From: Desulfuromonas acetexigens
GTDB lineage: Bacteria; Desulfobacterota; Desulfuromonadia; Desulfuromonadales; Trichloromonadaceae
DNA: 64,000 nucleotides
Assembly (NCBI RefSeq): GCF_900111775.1
Contig: NZ_FOJJ01000023.1
Span: 307,835-371,834 of the forward strand
Reading direction: 5' to 3'
Position 1 is the first letter of the stretch. Every line of letters starts with the position of its first letter. A program made the position numbers and the translations under genes. Positions 48,360 to 57,630 of this stretch are shown here, in pieces. The notes beneath the pieces were generated by a model. It had not been told where the DNA came from. It saw nothing but the letters and a program-made list of their open reading frames with translations, and made no database searches.

Positions 48360-49223
48360 CTAACGAGCGGCGACCGCCGCCAAAAGTCGCGCCTTCATCA
48401 CGCCGGATGGCGGAGTCTGGCCGGTCCAGAGACGGAATCCCTCTTCCCCCTGGGCGGCCAGCATGCCCAATCCGTCGGCCCCGGCATGCCCGCGTGTGGC
48501 GGCCTCGCGCAGGAAGGGCGTCGGCTCGAAGCCGTAGACCATATCGTAAACCACCGCGAAAACCGGGAGTTTTTCCCAGGGGAACCCAGGGAGAGCCTCC
48601 CCCCCGAGCCCCAGTGCCGAGCTGTTCACCACGAGATCAACCCCGGCCAGGTGCGCCGCCAAGTCCTCGGTGGCCAGACTGCAACTTGCAAACGACGTGC
48701 CGGAAAAAACCGGCCGGAACTCCGCCACCAGCGCCGCCGCCCGCTCCGGAGTGCGATTGGCGACGACGATGGCAGCGGCTCCGGCCTCGGCCAGGGCGAC
48801 CAGAGCAGCGCGGCTGGCGCCGCCGGCGCCGAGCAGGAGAATGCGCCGTCCCGCCGGGTCAAAGCCGAGATCCTCGGCCAGGGAGCGGAGAAAACCGATC
48901 CCGTCCGTATTATAGCCGATCAGGCGCCCTTGCCGGTTGACAACGGTGTTGACGGCCCCGATCAAGCGGGCCTGGGGATCGATCTCGTCGAGCAGGGGAC
49001 AGACCCGTTCCTTGTGGGGAACAGTCAAATTGACACCGAGCAAGTCAAGAATCCGTATCGCTTCGACCGCCGTGGGGAGGGCGTCGGGAAGAACGTGGAA
49101 AGGGACGTAAACGGCGTCGTAGCCGATTCCCGTGAGCGCCGCGTTGTGCATGAGCGGCGACAGGGAATGCTTCACCGGATCGCCGAAAATACCGATGATT
49201 CGGGTGGTTCCGCTAATCTTCAT
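48360..49223 (-). CDS. aroE: Shikimate dehydrogenase
   Basis: 287 aa. Substrate-binding SLSPLMHNAAL, catalytic Lys in NLTVPHKERV, NADP loop LLGAGGASRAALVAL and the C-terminal DGLGMLAAQGEEGFRLW. It reduces 3-dehydroshikimate in aromatic amino-acid synthesis. The start overlaps the ribF 3' end by 11 nt (GGGGAA site inside ribF). 59 nt before pilB, an order also found in Geobacter. Confidence 0.95.
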   Translation of the reverse strand: MKISGTTRIIGIFGDPVKHSLSPLMHNAALTGIGYDAVYVPFHVLPDALPTAVEAIRILDLLGVNLTVPHKERVCPLLDEIDPQARLIGAVNTVVNRQGRLIGYNTDGIGFLRSLAEDLGFDPAGRRILLLGAGGASRAALVALAEAGAAAIVVANRTPERAAALVAEFRPVFSGTSFASCSLATEDLAAHLAGVDLVVNSSALGLGGEALPGFPWEKLPVFAVVYDMVYGFEPTPFLREAATRGHAGADGLGMLAAQGEEGFRLWTGQTPPSGVMKARLLAAVAAR

Positions 49224-50223
49224 GCCATTCCCCCAGCCCCGAGCCCGGCGGTTCCGGTTCGGTGATCGTATCGAGGTATTCCCGGTAGGTGATCAGCCGC
49301 CGCCGACCGAGGATTTCCCGGGCGGCGGCGATGTCGGCAGCAATCGCCTGGCAGAGCTCGACCAGCGAGGGGAAGCGCTTTTCGTTGCGCAACCGCTGAT
49401 AGAAGTAGACGCGCAACGTCTCGCCATAGAGATCGCCGGAAAAATCGAGAAGATGGACCTCCACCGTCACCTCCTGGTTGCCGAAGGTGGGATTCCAGCC
49501 GATGTTGAGCACGCCGTCGTACAGCTCCCGGCCACGCCGGACCTTCACCGCGTAGACCCCGGGGATGGGCAGCAGCTCCTTCTCCGTCACCAGGTTGGCG
49601 GTGGGAAAACCGAGTTTGCGCCCCCGTTCGGCGCCGTGGGCGACCACCCCTTCGAGGGTATAGTGGCGGCCGAGAAAACGCACCACCCCGGCGACATCAC
49701 CGGCGCTGATCATGTTGCGCACCAACGAACTGCTGTAGACGACGTTATGCTCGGCCAGCGGTTCCAGCACCTCGACGGTAAAGCCGATCTTCCGCCCCTG
49801 CTCCTGAAGAAAACGGAGGTTGCCGAGGCGCCCTCGGCCGAAGGCGTAGTCGTAACCGACGATGAGATGGCGCACGGCGAGTTTCTCGACCAGAACCTCC
49901 TGGACGAATTCCTCGGCGGTCAGCAGAGACAGCTCGCGGGTAAAGGGGAGGCAGACAAGCAGGTCGATGCGCGAGGCGGCGATGAGCAGCTCCTTTTCCG
50001 CGCGGGTGTTGAGCATCTTCGGCGCCTGCTCGGGAGCGAGGATCTTGAGGGGATGGGGATCGAAGGTCAGGACCGCCGCCGTCCCGCCGATGGAACGGGC
50101 CTTGCGCACCACCCGCCGGAAGATTTCCCGGTGGCCGAGATGAACCCCATCGAAGTTGCCGATGGTCAGCACCGTCTCCCGGGGCGGCGTGGTCAGGGCC
50201 TGAAGATCGCGGATGATTTTCAC
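49213..50223 (-). CDS. ribF: Bifunctional riboflavin kinase / FAD synthetase
   Basis: 336 aa. The N-terminal FAD synthetase nucleotidyltransferase has IGNFDGVHLGHREIFRR (about 21-37) and YDYAFGRGRLGN; the C-terminal riboflavin kinase has RKLGFPTANL and GVLNIGWNPTFGN...VEVHLLDF. It makes FMN and FAD. Overlaps rnr by 4 nt upstream and aroE by 11 nt downstream. Confidence 0.95.
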   Translation of the reverse strand: MKIIRDLQALTTPPRETVLTIGNFDGVHLGHREIFRRVVRKARSIGGTAAVLTFDPHPLKILAPEQAPKMLNTRAEKELLIAASRIDLLVCLPFTRELSLLTAEEFVQEVLVEKLAVRHLIVGYDYAFGRGRLGNLRFLQEQGRKIGFTVEVLEPLAEHNVVYSSSLVRNMISAGDVAGVVRFLGRHYTLEGVVAHGAERGRKLGFPTANLVTEKELLPIPGVYAVKVRRGRELYDGVLNIGWNPTFGNQEVTVEVHLLDFSGDLYGETLRVYFYQRLRNEKRFPSLVELCQAIAADIAAAREILGRRRLITYREYLDTITEPEPPGSGLGEWHED

Positions 50224-52478
50224 GAATCCGACCCCTTTGACCGAGGCTTTTGCCTTCCGGTGAATCCTCCTTTTTTCTCCGGGCGCTTCGTGGCCATTCC
50301 TTCCGCACGGGCTCCGCCCTTTTTCCGGCGAGTTGGTGGCGCGCCTGCGGCCGTCGCTTCCTCCACCAGCACGAAATCGATCTCCCGGCGCGGCAGGTCG
50401 ACCCGGTTCAAGCGCACACGCAACGGCAGGCCGACCTGGAAAATCCGCCGCCGATGCTCGCCGATCAGGCGCTGCAAGTCTTCTTCGTAATGATAAAAAT
50501 CGTCTTCCAGGCTGGAGATATGCACCAGCCCTTCGACAAAAATCTCATCCAGTTCGACAAAGAAACCAAAGGGGCGTACGCCCGAAACCAGGGCCGAGAA
50601 CTCCTCGCCCAGACGGGGCAGCATGAACTGACACTTCTTCAGGGCGACGATCTCCCGTTCCGCCTCCATCGCCCGCCGTTCGCACATCGACGTCCGCTCC
50701 CCGGCTCCCGGCAGATACCTTTTCCAGGTCGCCATCCGCTCCTCACTCAACTGCCCGGCGCGCAACACCTCGCGCAGGATGCGATGGATGATGAGGTCGG
50801 GATAGCGGCGGATCGGCGAAGTGAAGTGGCAGTAGAGTTCGGCGGCCAGCCCGAAATGCCCGACATTCTCCGGCGCATAGCGGGCCTGCTTGAGGCTGCG
50901 CAACAGCACGTTGTTGAGCAGCTTCTCCTCAGGGCGCCCCTGGAGCTCGGCCAGCAACTTCTGCAACTCGTGGGCGTCGACCCCCGTCTCCGAGAGCTTC
51001 AGACCGAAGTTGAAATGAGCGGCGAAAGCCTGGAACTCCTGAAGCTTTTCCAGATCGGGCGGTTCATGGATACGGTAGAGCACCGGCGCCTGGCGTTCGT
51101 GGAGAAAGGACGCCGTCGCCTCGTTGGCGGCGAGCATGAATTCCTCGATCAGCCGATGAGCGAAGGTGCGCTCGGCGCGGAGGATATTTTCCGGCTTGCC
51201 GGTCAACCCGAGAATCACCTCGGCTTCAGGCAGGTCAAAATCGAGGCTCCCTCGGCGTTGGCGCATCTCGATCAGGCGACGGGCCAGCTCCGCCATGACC
51301 TCCAGGTCAGGAACGAGCGGCGCGTAACGTTCCAGAGTCGCCGGCTCCCTCAGTTCGAGCATGGCATGCACCTCGGTGTAGGTGAGCCGCGCCCGACTGC
51401 GCATGAGCGCCGGATAAAAGCGGCTCTCCAGCCGCCGCCCCTGGCCGTCGAAGAGCATCTCGGCGGTCATCGCCAGCCGCTCCTCGTCAGTATTGAGGGA
51501 ACAGATGCCGTTGCTCAACGCCTCGGGGAGCATCGGCAGACAGTGGCCGGGGAAATAGACGCTGGTGCTGCGCTCGTAGGCTTCGCGGTCGATCTCCCCG
51601 CCGGCGGGCACATAATGGGAGACATCGGCGATCGCCACCCAGAGACGGATCTTGCCCCCCTCTTCGTGCCGCGCCGCCACCGCGTCGTCGAAATCCTTGG
51701 CCGTCTCCCCGTCGATGGTCACCAGCGGCAGCTCCCGCAGGTCGACCCGCCCGGTGCGATCCTCTTCCGTCACCGCCGTCGGCACCTGGGCCGCCGCCGA
51801 AAGAACCGACTCGGGAAAACGATGGGGCAACTGGTGCTTGTAGGCGACGGCGAGAATCTCCACCAGGGGATCATCGGCGTCGCCGAGCACCTCCAGCACC
51901 GTTCCTTCCGGGCCGCGGGTGGTGCTGGGAAAGCTGTCGATGCGCGCCACCACCATCTGTCCGGCGCGGGGCGCCAGCGGCCCCGGATCGGGGATGATGA
52001 GGTCGTGGCGGAAGCGGGGATCGGCGGGGACGACGTAGCCGAAGCCGCGCCCCGCCTCGTAGCGGCCGATGAGCTGCCGCAGCCCGCGCTCGACGATGCG
52101 CACCAGGCGCCCCTCGGGCTTGCCGTCACGGGGGGAGTGCTCAATGCGCACCGCGACCTTGTCGCCGTCCATGACCTCGCGCAGATAGCGGGCCGGAACG
52201 AAGACATCGGTCTGCCGCTCGGGAGCGGAGACAAAACCGTAGCCGTCGCGATGCAGGGAAATGGGGCCGACCACCAGGTCGACCTGGCGCGGGAGGGAGT
52301 AACGACCGTTGCGGTGGCGGATCAGCACCCCCCGCTCGACCAGTCCCGCCAACAGTTCCAGGGCGCGGCGGCGTTCATCGCGGCGCAGCCGGAAACTGGC
52401 CAGGATTTCCCGTTCAGTCAAAGGCCGCCGGGCTTTTCCGGCAATGTAGTCGAGGAGTTGTTCGGCAGTAAGAGACAT
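50220..52478 (-). CDS. rnr: Ribonuclease R
   Basis: 752 aa. N-terminal winged-helix (about 1-65), cold-shock domains (about 65-220), RNB catalytic domain (about 245-575) with the metal Asp cluster in TIDGETAKDFDDAV and FTSPIRRYPDLIIHRIL, an S1 domain (about 620-700), and a basic C-terminal tail (RRKKGGARAEG...KKGGFTGRQKPRSKG). It degrades structured RNA 3' to 5' and works in rRNA quality control. Confidence 0.95.
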   Translation of the reverse strand: MSLTAEQLLDYIAGKARRPLTEREILASFRLRRDERRRALELLAGLVERGVLIRHRNGRYSLPRQVDLVVGPISLHRDGYGFVSAPERQTDVFVPARYLREVMDGDKVAVRIEHSPRDGKPEGRLVRIVERGLRQLIGRYEAGRGFGYVVPADPRFRHDLIIPDPGPLAPRAGQMVVARIDSFPSTTRGPEGTVLEVLGDADDPLVEILAVAYKHQLPHRFPESVLSAAAQVPTAVTEEDRTGRVDLRELPLVTIDGETAKDFDDAVAARHEEGGKIRLWVAIADVSHYVPAGGEIDREAYERSTSVYFPGHCLPMLPEALSNGICSLNTDEERLAMTAEMLFDGQGRRLESRFYPALMRSRARLTYTEVHAMLELREPATLERYAPLVPDLEVMAELARRLIEMRQRRGSLDFDLPEAEVILGLTGKPENILRAERTFAHRLIEEFMLAANEATASFLHERQAPVLYRIHEPPDLEKLQEFQAFAAHFNFGLKLSETGVDAHELQKLLAELQGRPEEKLLNNVLLRSLKQARYAPENVGHFGLAAELYCHFTSPIRRYPDLIIHRILREVLRAGQLSEERMATWKRYLPGAGERTSMCERRAMEAEREIVALKKCQFMLPRLGEEFSALVSGVRPFGFFVELDEIFVEGLVHISSLEDDFYHYEEDLQRLIGEHRRRIFQVGLPLRVRLNRVDLPRREIDFVLVEEATAAGAPPTRRKKGGARAEGMATKRPEKKGGFTGRQKPRSKGSDS

Positions 52479-52514
52479 CGGCGGTCCGTCCTGAAAGGGG
52501 CCGTGACCGGCCCG

Positions 52515-53834
52515 TCATTCGATGGGGTTGATGACCATTCCGGAGAGGATTTTCGGATAGAAATAGGTGGATTTCTGCGGCATCTTCTCGCCGGCGTTGG
52601 CGACGTCGCGGACCTCGGACATGCGCGTGGGGTTGACCAGAAAGGCCAGTTGCGCCCCCTGCCCCTCGACCAGACCCAGCGCCTCGTCGATTCTGCGGAT
52701 GTAGCGCAGCCGTTCCGAATCGTCCGAGGCGATCCCGAGCAACCGTTCGAGAAGCAGACAGTGGAGAATGGAGATATCGAGGGTACGCAGAACCTTGGGC
52801 GTCTTGGCGTCGAAAAATTCATCCATCACCCCCTCATCCCGCAGGCAGAGGTAATGGATCCGTCCGTCACCGGTGTAGAGCGCCAGGGTATGCCGGCAAC
52901 TGCCCAGGTCGCTCAGCCGCGCGCGCAGCGCGAGGATCTGTTCGCCATCCCGGGGGTCGAAGGCCAGGCTTTCGATATCGAAATAGTCGGCCAGCCGTCC
53001 CAAAAAAGCCGCCGGATCGAAACCCGCCAGCCCGCTGACGACGCGATGGGCGGGAAAGATGCGCATGCCCTTATCTTCCATATTGGAAAGACACATGAGC
53101 ACGTAGTTGAAGAGTTCCTTGCCGGTAAAATCGGGATGCAGCTGACGCATGTAGTCGCGATAGGCGATGGCCGCCTCATAGCGATGGTGGCCGTCGGCCA
53201 AGACCAGCGGCTTGTTGTCGAGCAGCGCCTGGGCCTTGCCGATGAGGTTTTCGTCGGTACAGCGCCACAAGCGATGCCAGACCCCGTCGTCGTCTTTAAC
53301 TTCCACCTCGGGCTGGCGGTCTTTCTCCTTCTTCGCCAACACTTCCAGAACGCAGCAGGGATCGGAGTAGAGGGAGAAGACCGGGCTGAGATTGGCTTGG
53401 CAGGCCTTGAGCAAGGCCAGACGGTCAGCCTTGGGATCAGACAGGGTCTTTTCGTGGGGTTTGACCAGGCCGGTAGAAAATTCCTCGATGCGGGCCAGGG
53501 CGATAAGGCCGTTCCGGGTCAGCACCTGCCCGTCCTCGGCTGCATATTCCTGATCGTAGAGATAGATGGAAGGCTCCGGGTCGCGGCACAGGGTCCCGTC
53601 CAGGCGCCACTGCCGCAACAGGGCGGCGGCGCGGGTGTAGCGGTTGTCCTCGTCGGTATCTTCGGGGGAGATGCGGCCGAGGAGCAGGCGCACAATGTTG
53701 TGCTCGTGGCGCTGGTGCAGCTCTTCCTGCAAAGCCGGCGAAATCACATCGTAAGGGGGCGCCGTGACCTGGGCGAGATCGGCGATTCGTTTGCTGGAGT
53801 AGCGCAGCCCCCGAAAGGGGACGATTTTAGCCAT
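52515..53834 (-). CDS. DUF1015 family protein
   Basis: 439 aa from ATG 53834 (MAKIVPFRGLRYSS; GGGAGC upstream). The opening VPFRGLRYSSK...TAPPYDVIS and the central ADGHHRYEAAIAYRD are typical of DUF1015. The function of the family is unknown; the His-rich DGHHRYE block suggests a metal or catalytic site. Encoded 36 nt upstream of rnr, behind a good promoter. Confidence 0.88.
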   Translation of the reverse strand: MAKIVPFRGLRYSSKRIADLAQVTAPPYDVISPALQEELHQRHEHNIVRLLLGRISPEDTDEDNRYTRAAALLRQWRLDGTLCRDPEPSIYLYDQEYAAEDGQVLTRNGLIALARIEEFSTGLVKPHEKTLSDPKADRLALLKACQANLSPVFSLYSDPCCVLEVLAKKEKDRQPEVEVKDDDGVWHRLWRCTDENLIGKAQALLDNKPLVLADGHHRYEAAIAYRDYMRQLHPDFTGKELFNYVLMCLSNMEDKGMRIFPAHRVVSGLAGFDPAAFLGRLADYFDIESLAFDPRDGEQILALRARLSDLGSCRHTLALYTGDGRIHYLCLRDEGVMDEFFDAKTPKVLRTLDISILHCLLLERLLGIASDDSERLRYIRRIDEALGLVEGQGAQLAFLVNPTRMSEVRDVANAGEKMPQKSTYFYPKILSGMVINPIE

Positions 53835-53869
53835 CAAAAGCTCCCTTGACCGGATTAAATCAAAGGTTA

Positions 53870-53899
53870 ACTATACTTAAATCGGTCAAAGGGTTGCAA
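53870..53899 (-). promoter_or_regulatory. sigma-70-type promoter for DUF1015-rnr-ribF-aroE
   Basis: Minus-strand TTGCAA (53894-53899) and TATAGT (53870-53875) with an 18-nt spacer, about 36 nt before the ATG. Confidence 0.55.
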
Positions 53900-53915
53900 G
53901 GGAAAAACCGGAACG

Positions 53916-54476
53916 CTACTCGAAGCCGGCGGTGGCCGGATTCCAGCGCAGCACGCAGATCCGGCCGGTGGCGGCATGGCTGACCCCAACCGCGTAGCGC
54001 CGCCGCGCCGGTTGCGTTCCCGCCCGTTCCTGCAGGCACAGATAGAGGGCGTTGCTCGATCCGTCGGGATTGAAGGAGAGATAGCCGGGACCGGCTTCGA
54101 TCCGGCAATCCTGGGACAGCCCCAGCTCCACCCGGGCGGGAAATTCGACCCGCTGCCCGGGACGGTCGAGCCAGACGCTGCTCCCTCGGGAGAGATTTCC
54201 CTGTTGCAGCCAGAGCACCGGGCGTCCCCCCGGCGTCTCCCCCAGAGGCAGCGCCTTAACGCGGATCTCGCGATTACTCGCCACCGCCTGGGAACGGCCG
54301 AGACGCAGCAGCGACGCCACCTCGCGGGCGCAGCTGCGCACCTGCAGGGACTGCTGCCACTGGCGGAAGCCGAAACTCCCCAAGGCCGCCAAAATCCCGA
54401 CCAGGGCCAGGGCGACGAGCAGCTCCAGCAGGGAAAAGCCGGCCGACCGCTTGCTTCTGGACCTTTTGCGTTCCAT
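53916..54476 (-). CDS. fimT: FimT/GspH-type minor prepilin
   Basis: 186 aa. Class III prepilin leader MERKRSRSKRSAG cleaved before FSLLELLVALALVGIL (Glu at +5), then a GspH-like domain with RSCAREVASLLRLGRSQAVASN, typical of FimT/FimU. It is a minor pilin of the tip complex. Last gene of pilV-pilW-pilX-pilY1-fimT; ATG 8 nt after the pilY1 stop with GGTGGGAA as ribosome site. Confidence 0.9.
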   Translation of the reverse strand: MERKRSRSKRSAGFSLLELLVALALVGILAALGSFGFRQWQQSLQVRSCAREVASLLRLGRSQAVASNREIRVKALPLGETPGGRPVLWLQQGNLSRGSSVWLDRPGQRVEFPARVELGLSQDCRIEAGPGYLSFNPDGSSNALYLCLQERAGTQPARRRYAVGVSHAATGRICVLRWNPATAGFE

Positions 54477-54484
54477 TTCCCACC

Positions 54485-57400
54485 TCACCACTGGCGCCAG
54501 TACAGGGGAAAGATCAGCCCGCCGGAAGGCGCCGACCGGCGGTGTAGCCCTCCCCCGGCACCGACCAGCAGCTCGGCCTCGCCCCCGTCCAGCAGGGTAA
54601 CGATTCCACTCGGCAGCCCGGCGCCCAGGGCCACCCCCCGATCGGCGCGGCGCAACACCTCGCGCCGGGGACCGAGGGCGCGGGGATTGGCGGCATCCGC
54701 CCCTTCCCCGTCGTTCTCGGGATGAAAATTGAGGACCGCTTCGCCGGTGCGCCAGTCGACGGCATAGAGCCGCGCCCTCCCCGGATTGCCGACGACACAG
54801 GGGAGCGGCGGCAGCGCCTCGGGGGCGTCGGGCATATAGGTGGTGAAATAGACGACCCGGTTGAAGATCAAAGGCGCGCTCAAGACCTTCTCCCCCCCTG
54901 GGCGACCGGCCTGATCGAGCCGCTCCAGAGAGATCATCCAGCCGGGACAATCCTCGGAAAGCAGGGCCGCCAGCAGTTCGCCGCGGGCACCTTCGTCGCT
55001 GTCTTCCAACTGCAGGGCATCGCCAGTCACATCGACCAGGGCACTTTCGGTAATCGGCGCCGCATCGCTCAATCCCTGATCGCGAATGAGATAGAAGCGG
55101 TCGGTCACCGCCGTATTCAGGGGATGGGCGCGATCGCCGCTGCCGTAGGCGATAAGCCAGCGGTCAGCGGAACGGGCCAGGGAGAGGCCGGAGAACGCCT
55201 TGAGTCCGGCCGCCGGATCGGGCGCGAAGACCAGCGTCCCCGACCAGTTCGCCGGATCGTCTGTCCCCAACGTAAAGCGCCACAACCGTCCCCCCAGGTC
55301 GACGGCATAGAGGCGGTCGGCGAAACCGTCCTCGTCGCCGTCGAGGACGGTGATCTCCCCGGGAAACGGCCGGTCAAGGCGGGCTTCGTCCCGCGCCGTC
55401 CAACCCCAAACCCGCTCCGGCGCGCTTGCGATCAGCGGCACGCCCTGGGCATCGCGGGTCGCCAGGGCGAAGGCGTAGACCCCGCGCCCGGAGGCAATTG
55501 CCTGATCCGCGCCGATATGGCCTTCGCTCGTCGTCGGCCCGGCGCCGACCGCCGGGCAGCTGGGCTGGGGATAGTCGGCGACAGCCCCGAAACGACCATC
55601 CTCGGCGACATCGTAACCAGCGCCAATAAAGGCAACGTCCCGCACCGCGCCGCCAATACGGACCCGGGCCAGACGCGGTTCGCTCCAGCTCTCCCCCAGC
55701 TCGGGAAAGAGTGGCCGGCCGTCACCGCCGACCGTTTCCCGATCGAACTTCCAGAGAAATTTCGGTCGTTCCGGTATTGTCACATCGAGGGCGTAATAGG
55801 CCCCGCCTCCCCGACGCAGACCGAAGAGGAGAATCACCCGATCATCGGCACCGTTATCGACCATTCCCGCCGGGTCGCGATCATCGACCTCCTGCTCGGG
55901 GCCGGGACCGATGTTGCCGTCGCCGTCCCGGTCATAGATGAAAGGAACCGCCGTGCCGTCAACAAAATAGCCGTGCGCGACACCGGCCAGTCCGGCGAGC
56001 TCGGGCAGCAGCACATCGGGGATAAAGGCCCAGAGTTCGGCGCCGTCGGCGTCGCGGAAGGCGTGGAGCATGCCGTCGTTGCCGCCGACGAAGATCAATG
56101 TGCGATTTTGCGCCGGGTCGCTCTCGGCTTCGGCGTTTGCGGGAAAGCGCCGATAGGAGACCACCGTCGGCCGGGCATGGAGAAGATCGCCGAGAAGCCA
56201 ATCCCGGGATTCGTCCGTCATGCCGTCGCCGTCCTCGTCAAAGACGTCGGTGCCGTGGAGATAGGCGAGCAGGCGTCCGGTCGCCTCGGCATCGCTCAGG
56301 CCGAACCGAGCCGGGCTCAGGTTGGCCACCGTGAGGGCGTTGGCGCTGTGGGTGAGATCGGCCTGATCGCTCAGATTCGCGTAAAGCCGCCGCCCCTCGC
56401 TAGAGAGCAGCACCTCCCCGGCGCCGCCGGCCGTGACGATGCCGCCGTCGGCGCGAGAACTCCAGAAAGAGACCGAGCCCGGCTTGAAATCCCCCGCCGC
56501 CGTCCCGGCGCAAGCGCCGGCATCCCGGGCATCGGGGCAGAGGGCGACGGCGCCGTTTTTATCGACGATACGCCCCTCGCCGTCGACGGCGTATTTTTTC
56601 AGATTGCCGAGCCAAGGCTTCTGGCTGCGGGGTAGGAAAGAGCTCAAGTAGATGCGGGAGGGGGTGGCGGTCGACAGGCCCGCGCCGGAAGAAAGGCTCG
56701 GCGTGGTAAAGGAGGAAGCCGCCTCCGCCGTCAGATTGGCCAGCATTTCCCCCAGGCCCGCGCCGATTTCGGCGGCATTGGCGACGTTCCGGTAGAGCCC
56801 CCGCCCATCTTCGGCGACGGCGCGCAGCAGCGCATCTTCCCCCGCCAGGGCCAGGGCGTGGGTGCGAAGATTCTGGCGGTCTTCCCAGCCGGCGGCGAGA
56901 TCCCCGGTGTAGGCACGAGCGGCGACCTCATCGGCGACATAGCCGTCGCCGTCGCCATCGGCCAGGGAAAGATGCTCGGTGCGTTCCGCCACCGCCGCTC
57001 CGACGTCCCGCCCCGGAGCGATGACGATGAAGATGTTTTTCTGGCAGGCGGCGGCGATGGGGGACGCGGGAAATTCGGCAGCCGCTACCGGCGCCGTCGC
57101 CGTCGGGCGCTCCCGTTCGAAATAATAGATCCCGTCGAGCAACGCCTCGGCCAGGGTCGAAGTTAATTCTTCGGGGTTTTCCGCCGCCGGAAAGGATAAA
57201 AGATCGTTGAAGCGCTGCCAATCACCCTCCCCGGCCAGATCCCCCACCGGCAAGAGCAGCTGCCCACCAGGCGCGCCGCCACCGAAGACCATCAGCCCGA
57301 CCTGCACCCGGTCGCGCCAGGGGGCCAGGGCCGCAGGCAGCGCCTCCCGCAACAGTTCCTCGGAAACGCCCCGCTCGATCAGCAACAACACATTTGCCGC

Positions 57401-57523
57401 CGGCACCGAAGCCGGTCCCGGCTCGGTATAGATGGCGGTATCCCCCACAAACCAATCCGCCCCCCACCCCGCCGAGGCCATCCCCAGCAAAAACACCACC
57501 ACCGCAATCCACCTCATCGCCAA
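54485..57523 (-). CDS. pilY1: PilY1-type pilus tip protein (intact copy)
   Basis: 1012 aa. Signal peptide (1-20), a degenerate von Willebrand A-like N-terminal part (about 30-290) in which the metal motif DxSxS is replaced (NVLLLIERGVSEELL), and a C-terminal PilY1 beta-propeller (about 460-980) with QNRTLIFVGGNDGMLHAFRD. The propeller carries a calcium loop of the DxDxDxxxD type, DGDEDGFAD (about 726-734). PilY1 proteins cap the pilus and influence retraction, adhesion and surface sensing. Adjacent to pilX, pilW, pilV and fimT. Confidence 0.92.
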   Translation of the reverse strand: MAMRWIAVVVFLLGMASAGWGADWFVGDTAIYTEPGPASVPAANVLLLIERGVSEELLREALPAALAPWRDRVQVGLMVFGGGAPGGQLLLPVGDLAGEGDWQRFNDLLSFPAAENPEELTSTLAEALLDGIYYFERERPTATAPVAAAEFPASPIAAACQKNIFIVIAPGRDVGAAVAERTEHLSLADGDGDGYVADEVAARAYTGDLAAGWEDRQNLRTHALALAGEDALLRAVAEDGRGLYRNVANAAEIGAGLGEMLANLTAEAASSFTTPSLSSGAGLSTATPSRIYLSSFLPRSQKPWLGNLKKYAVDGEGRIVDKNGAVALCPDARDAGACAGTAAGDFKPGSVSFWSSRADGGIVTAGGAGEVLLSSEGRRLYANLSDQADLTHSANALTVANLSPARFGLSDAEATGRLLAYLHGTDVFDEDGDGMTDESRDWLLGDLLHARPTVVSYRRFPANAEAESDPAQNRTLIFVGGNDGMLHAFRDADGAELWAFIPDVLLPELAGLAGVAHGYFVDGTAVPFIYDRDGDGNIGPGPEQEVDDRDPAGMVDNGADDRVILLFGLRRGGGAYYALDVTIPERPKFLWKFDRETVGGDGRPLFPELGESWSEPRLARVRIGGAVRDVAFIGAGYDVAEDGRFGAVADYPQPSCPAVGAGPTTSEGHIGADQAIASGRGVYAFALATRDAQGVPLIASAPERVWGWTARDEARLDRPFPGEITVLDGDEDGFADRLYAVDLGGRLWRFTLGTDDPANWSGTLVFAPDPAAGLKAFSGLSLARSADRWLIAYGSGDRAHPLNTAVTDRFYLIRDQGLSDAAPITESALVDVTGDALQLEDSDEGARGELLAALLSEDCPGWMISLERLDQAGRPGGEKVLSAPLIFNRVVYFTTYMPDAPEALPPLPCVVGNPGRARLYAVDWRTGEAVLNFHPENDGEGADAANPRALGPRREVLRRADRGVALGAGLPSGIVTLLDGGEAELLVGAGGGLHRRSAPSGGLIFPLYWRQW

Positions 57524-57533
57524 ACCTCCCAGA

Positions 57534-57630
57534 ATCCAGGATCCAGGTTCTAGGCTCCAGGAACTAGGTTTCTGATACCTAGTTCCCCGCTCCTTTTTTC
57601 CTCGCTCCTTTTTCCTCTTTCCTCCCCCCT
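57534..57630. repeat. 7-bp-period repeats and 10-bp hairpin between pilX and pilY1
   Basis: ATCCAGG, ATCCAGG, TTCTAGG, CTCCAGG and AACTAGG run in register (57534-57568). GGAACTAGGT (57560-57569) is perfectly complementary to ACCTAGTTCC (57577-57586). A second block has CCT every 7 nt from 57600 to 57630 and reaches the pilX stop codon (57629-57631). Confidence 0.85.

Noticed and set aside
50250..53849. 1199-codon open frame on the plus strand
   Set aside because: It lies antisense to rnr and the DUF1015 gene, which have clear families and ribosome sites. GC-rich third codon positions create such frames.
54722..56635. 637-codon open frame on the plus strand
   Set aside because: Antisense to pilY1; low-complexity Arg/Gly-rich translation with no recognisable domain.
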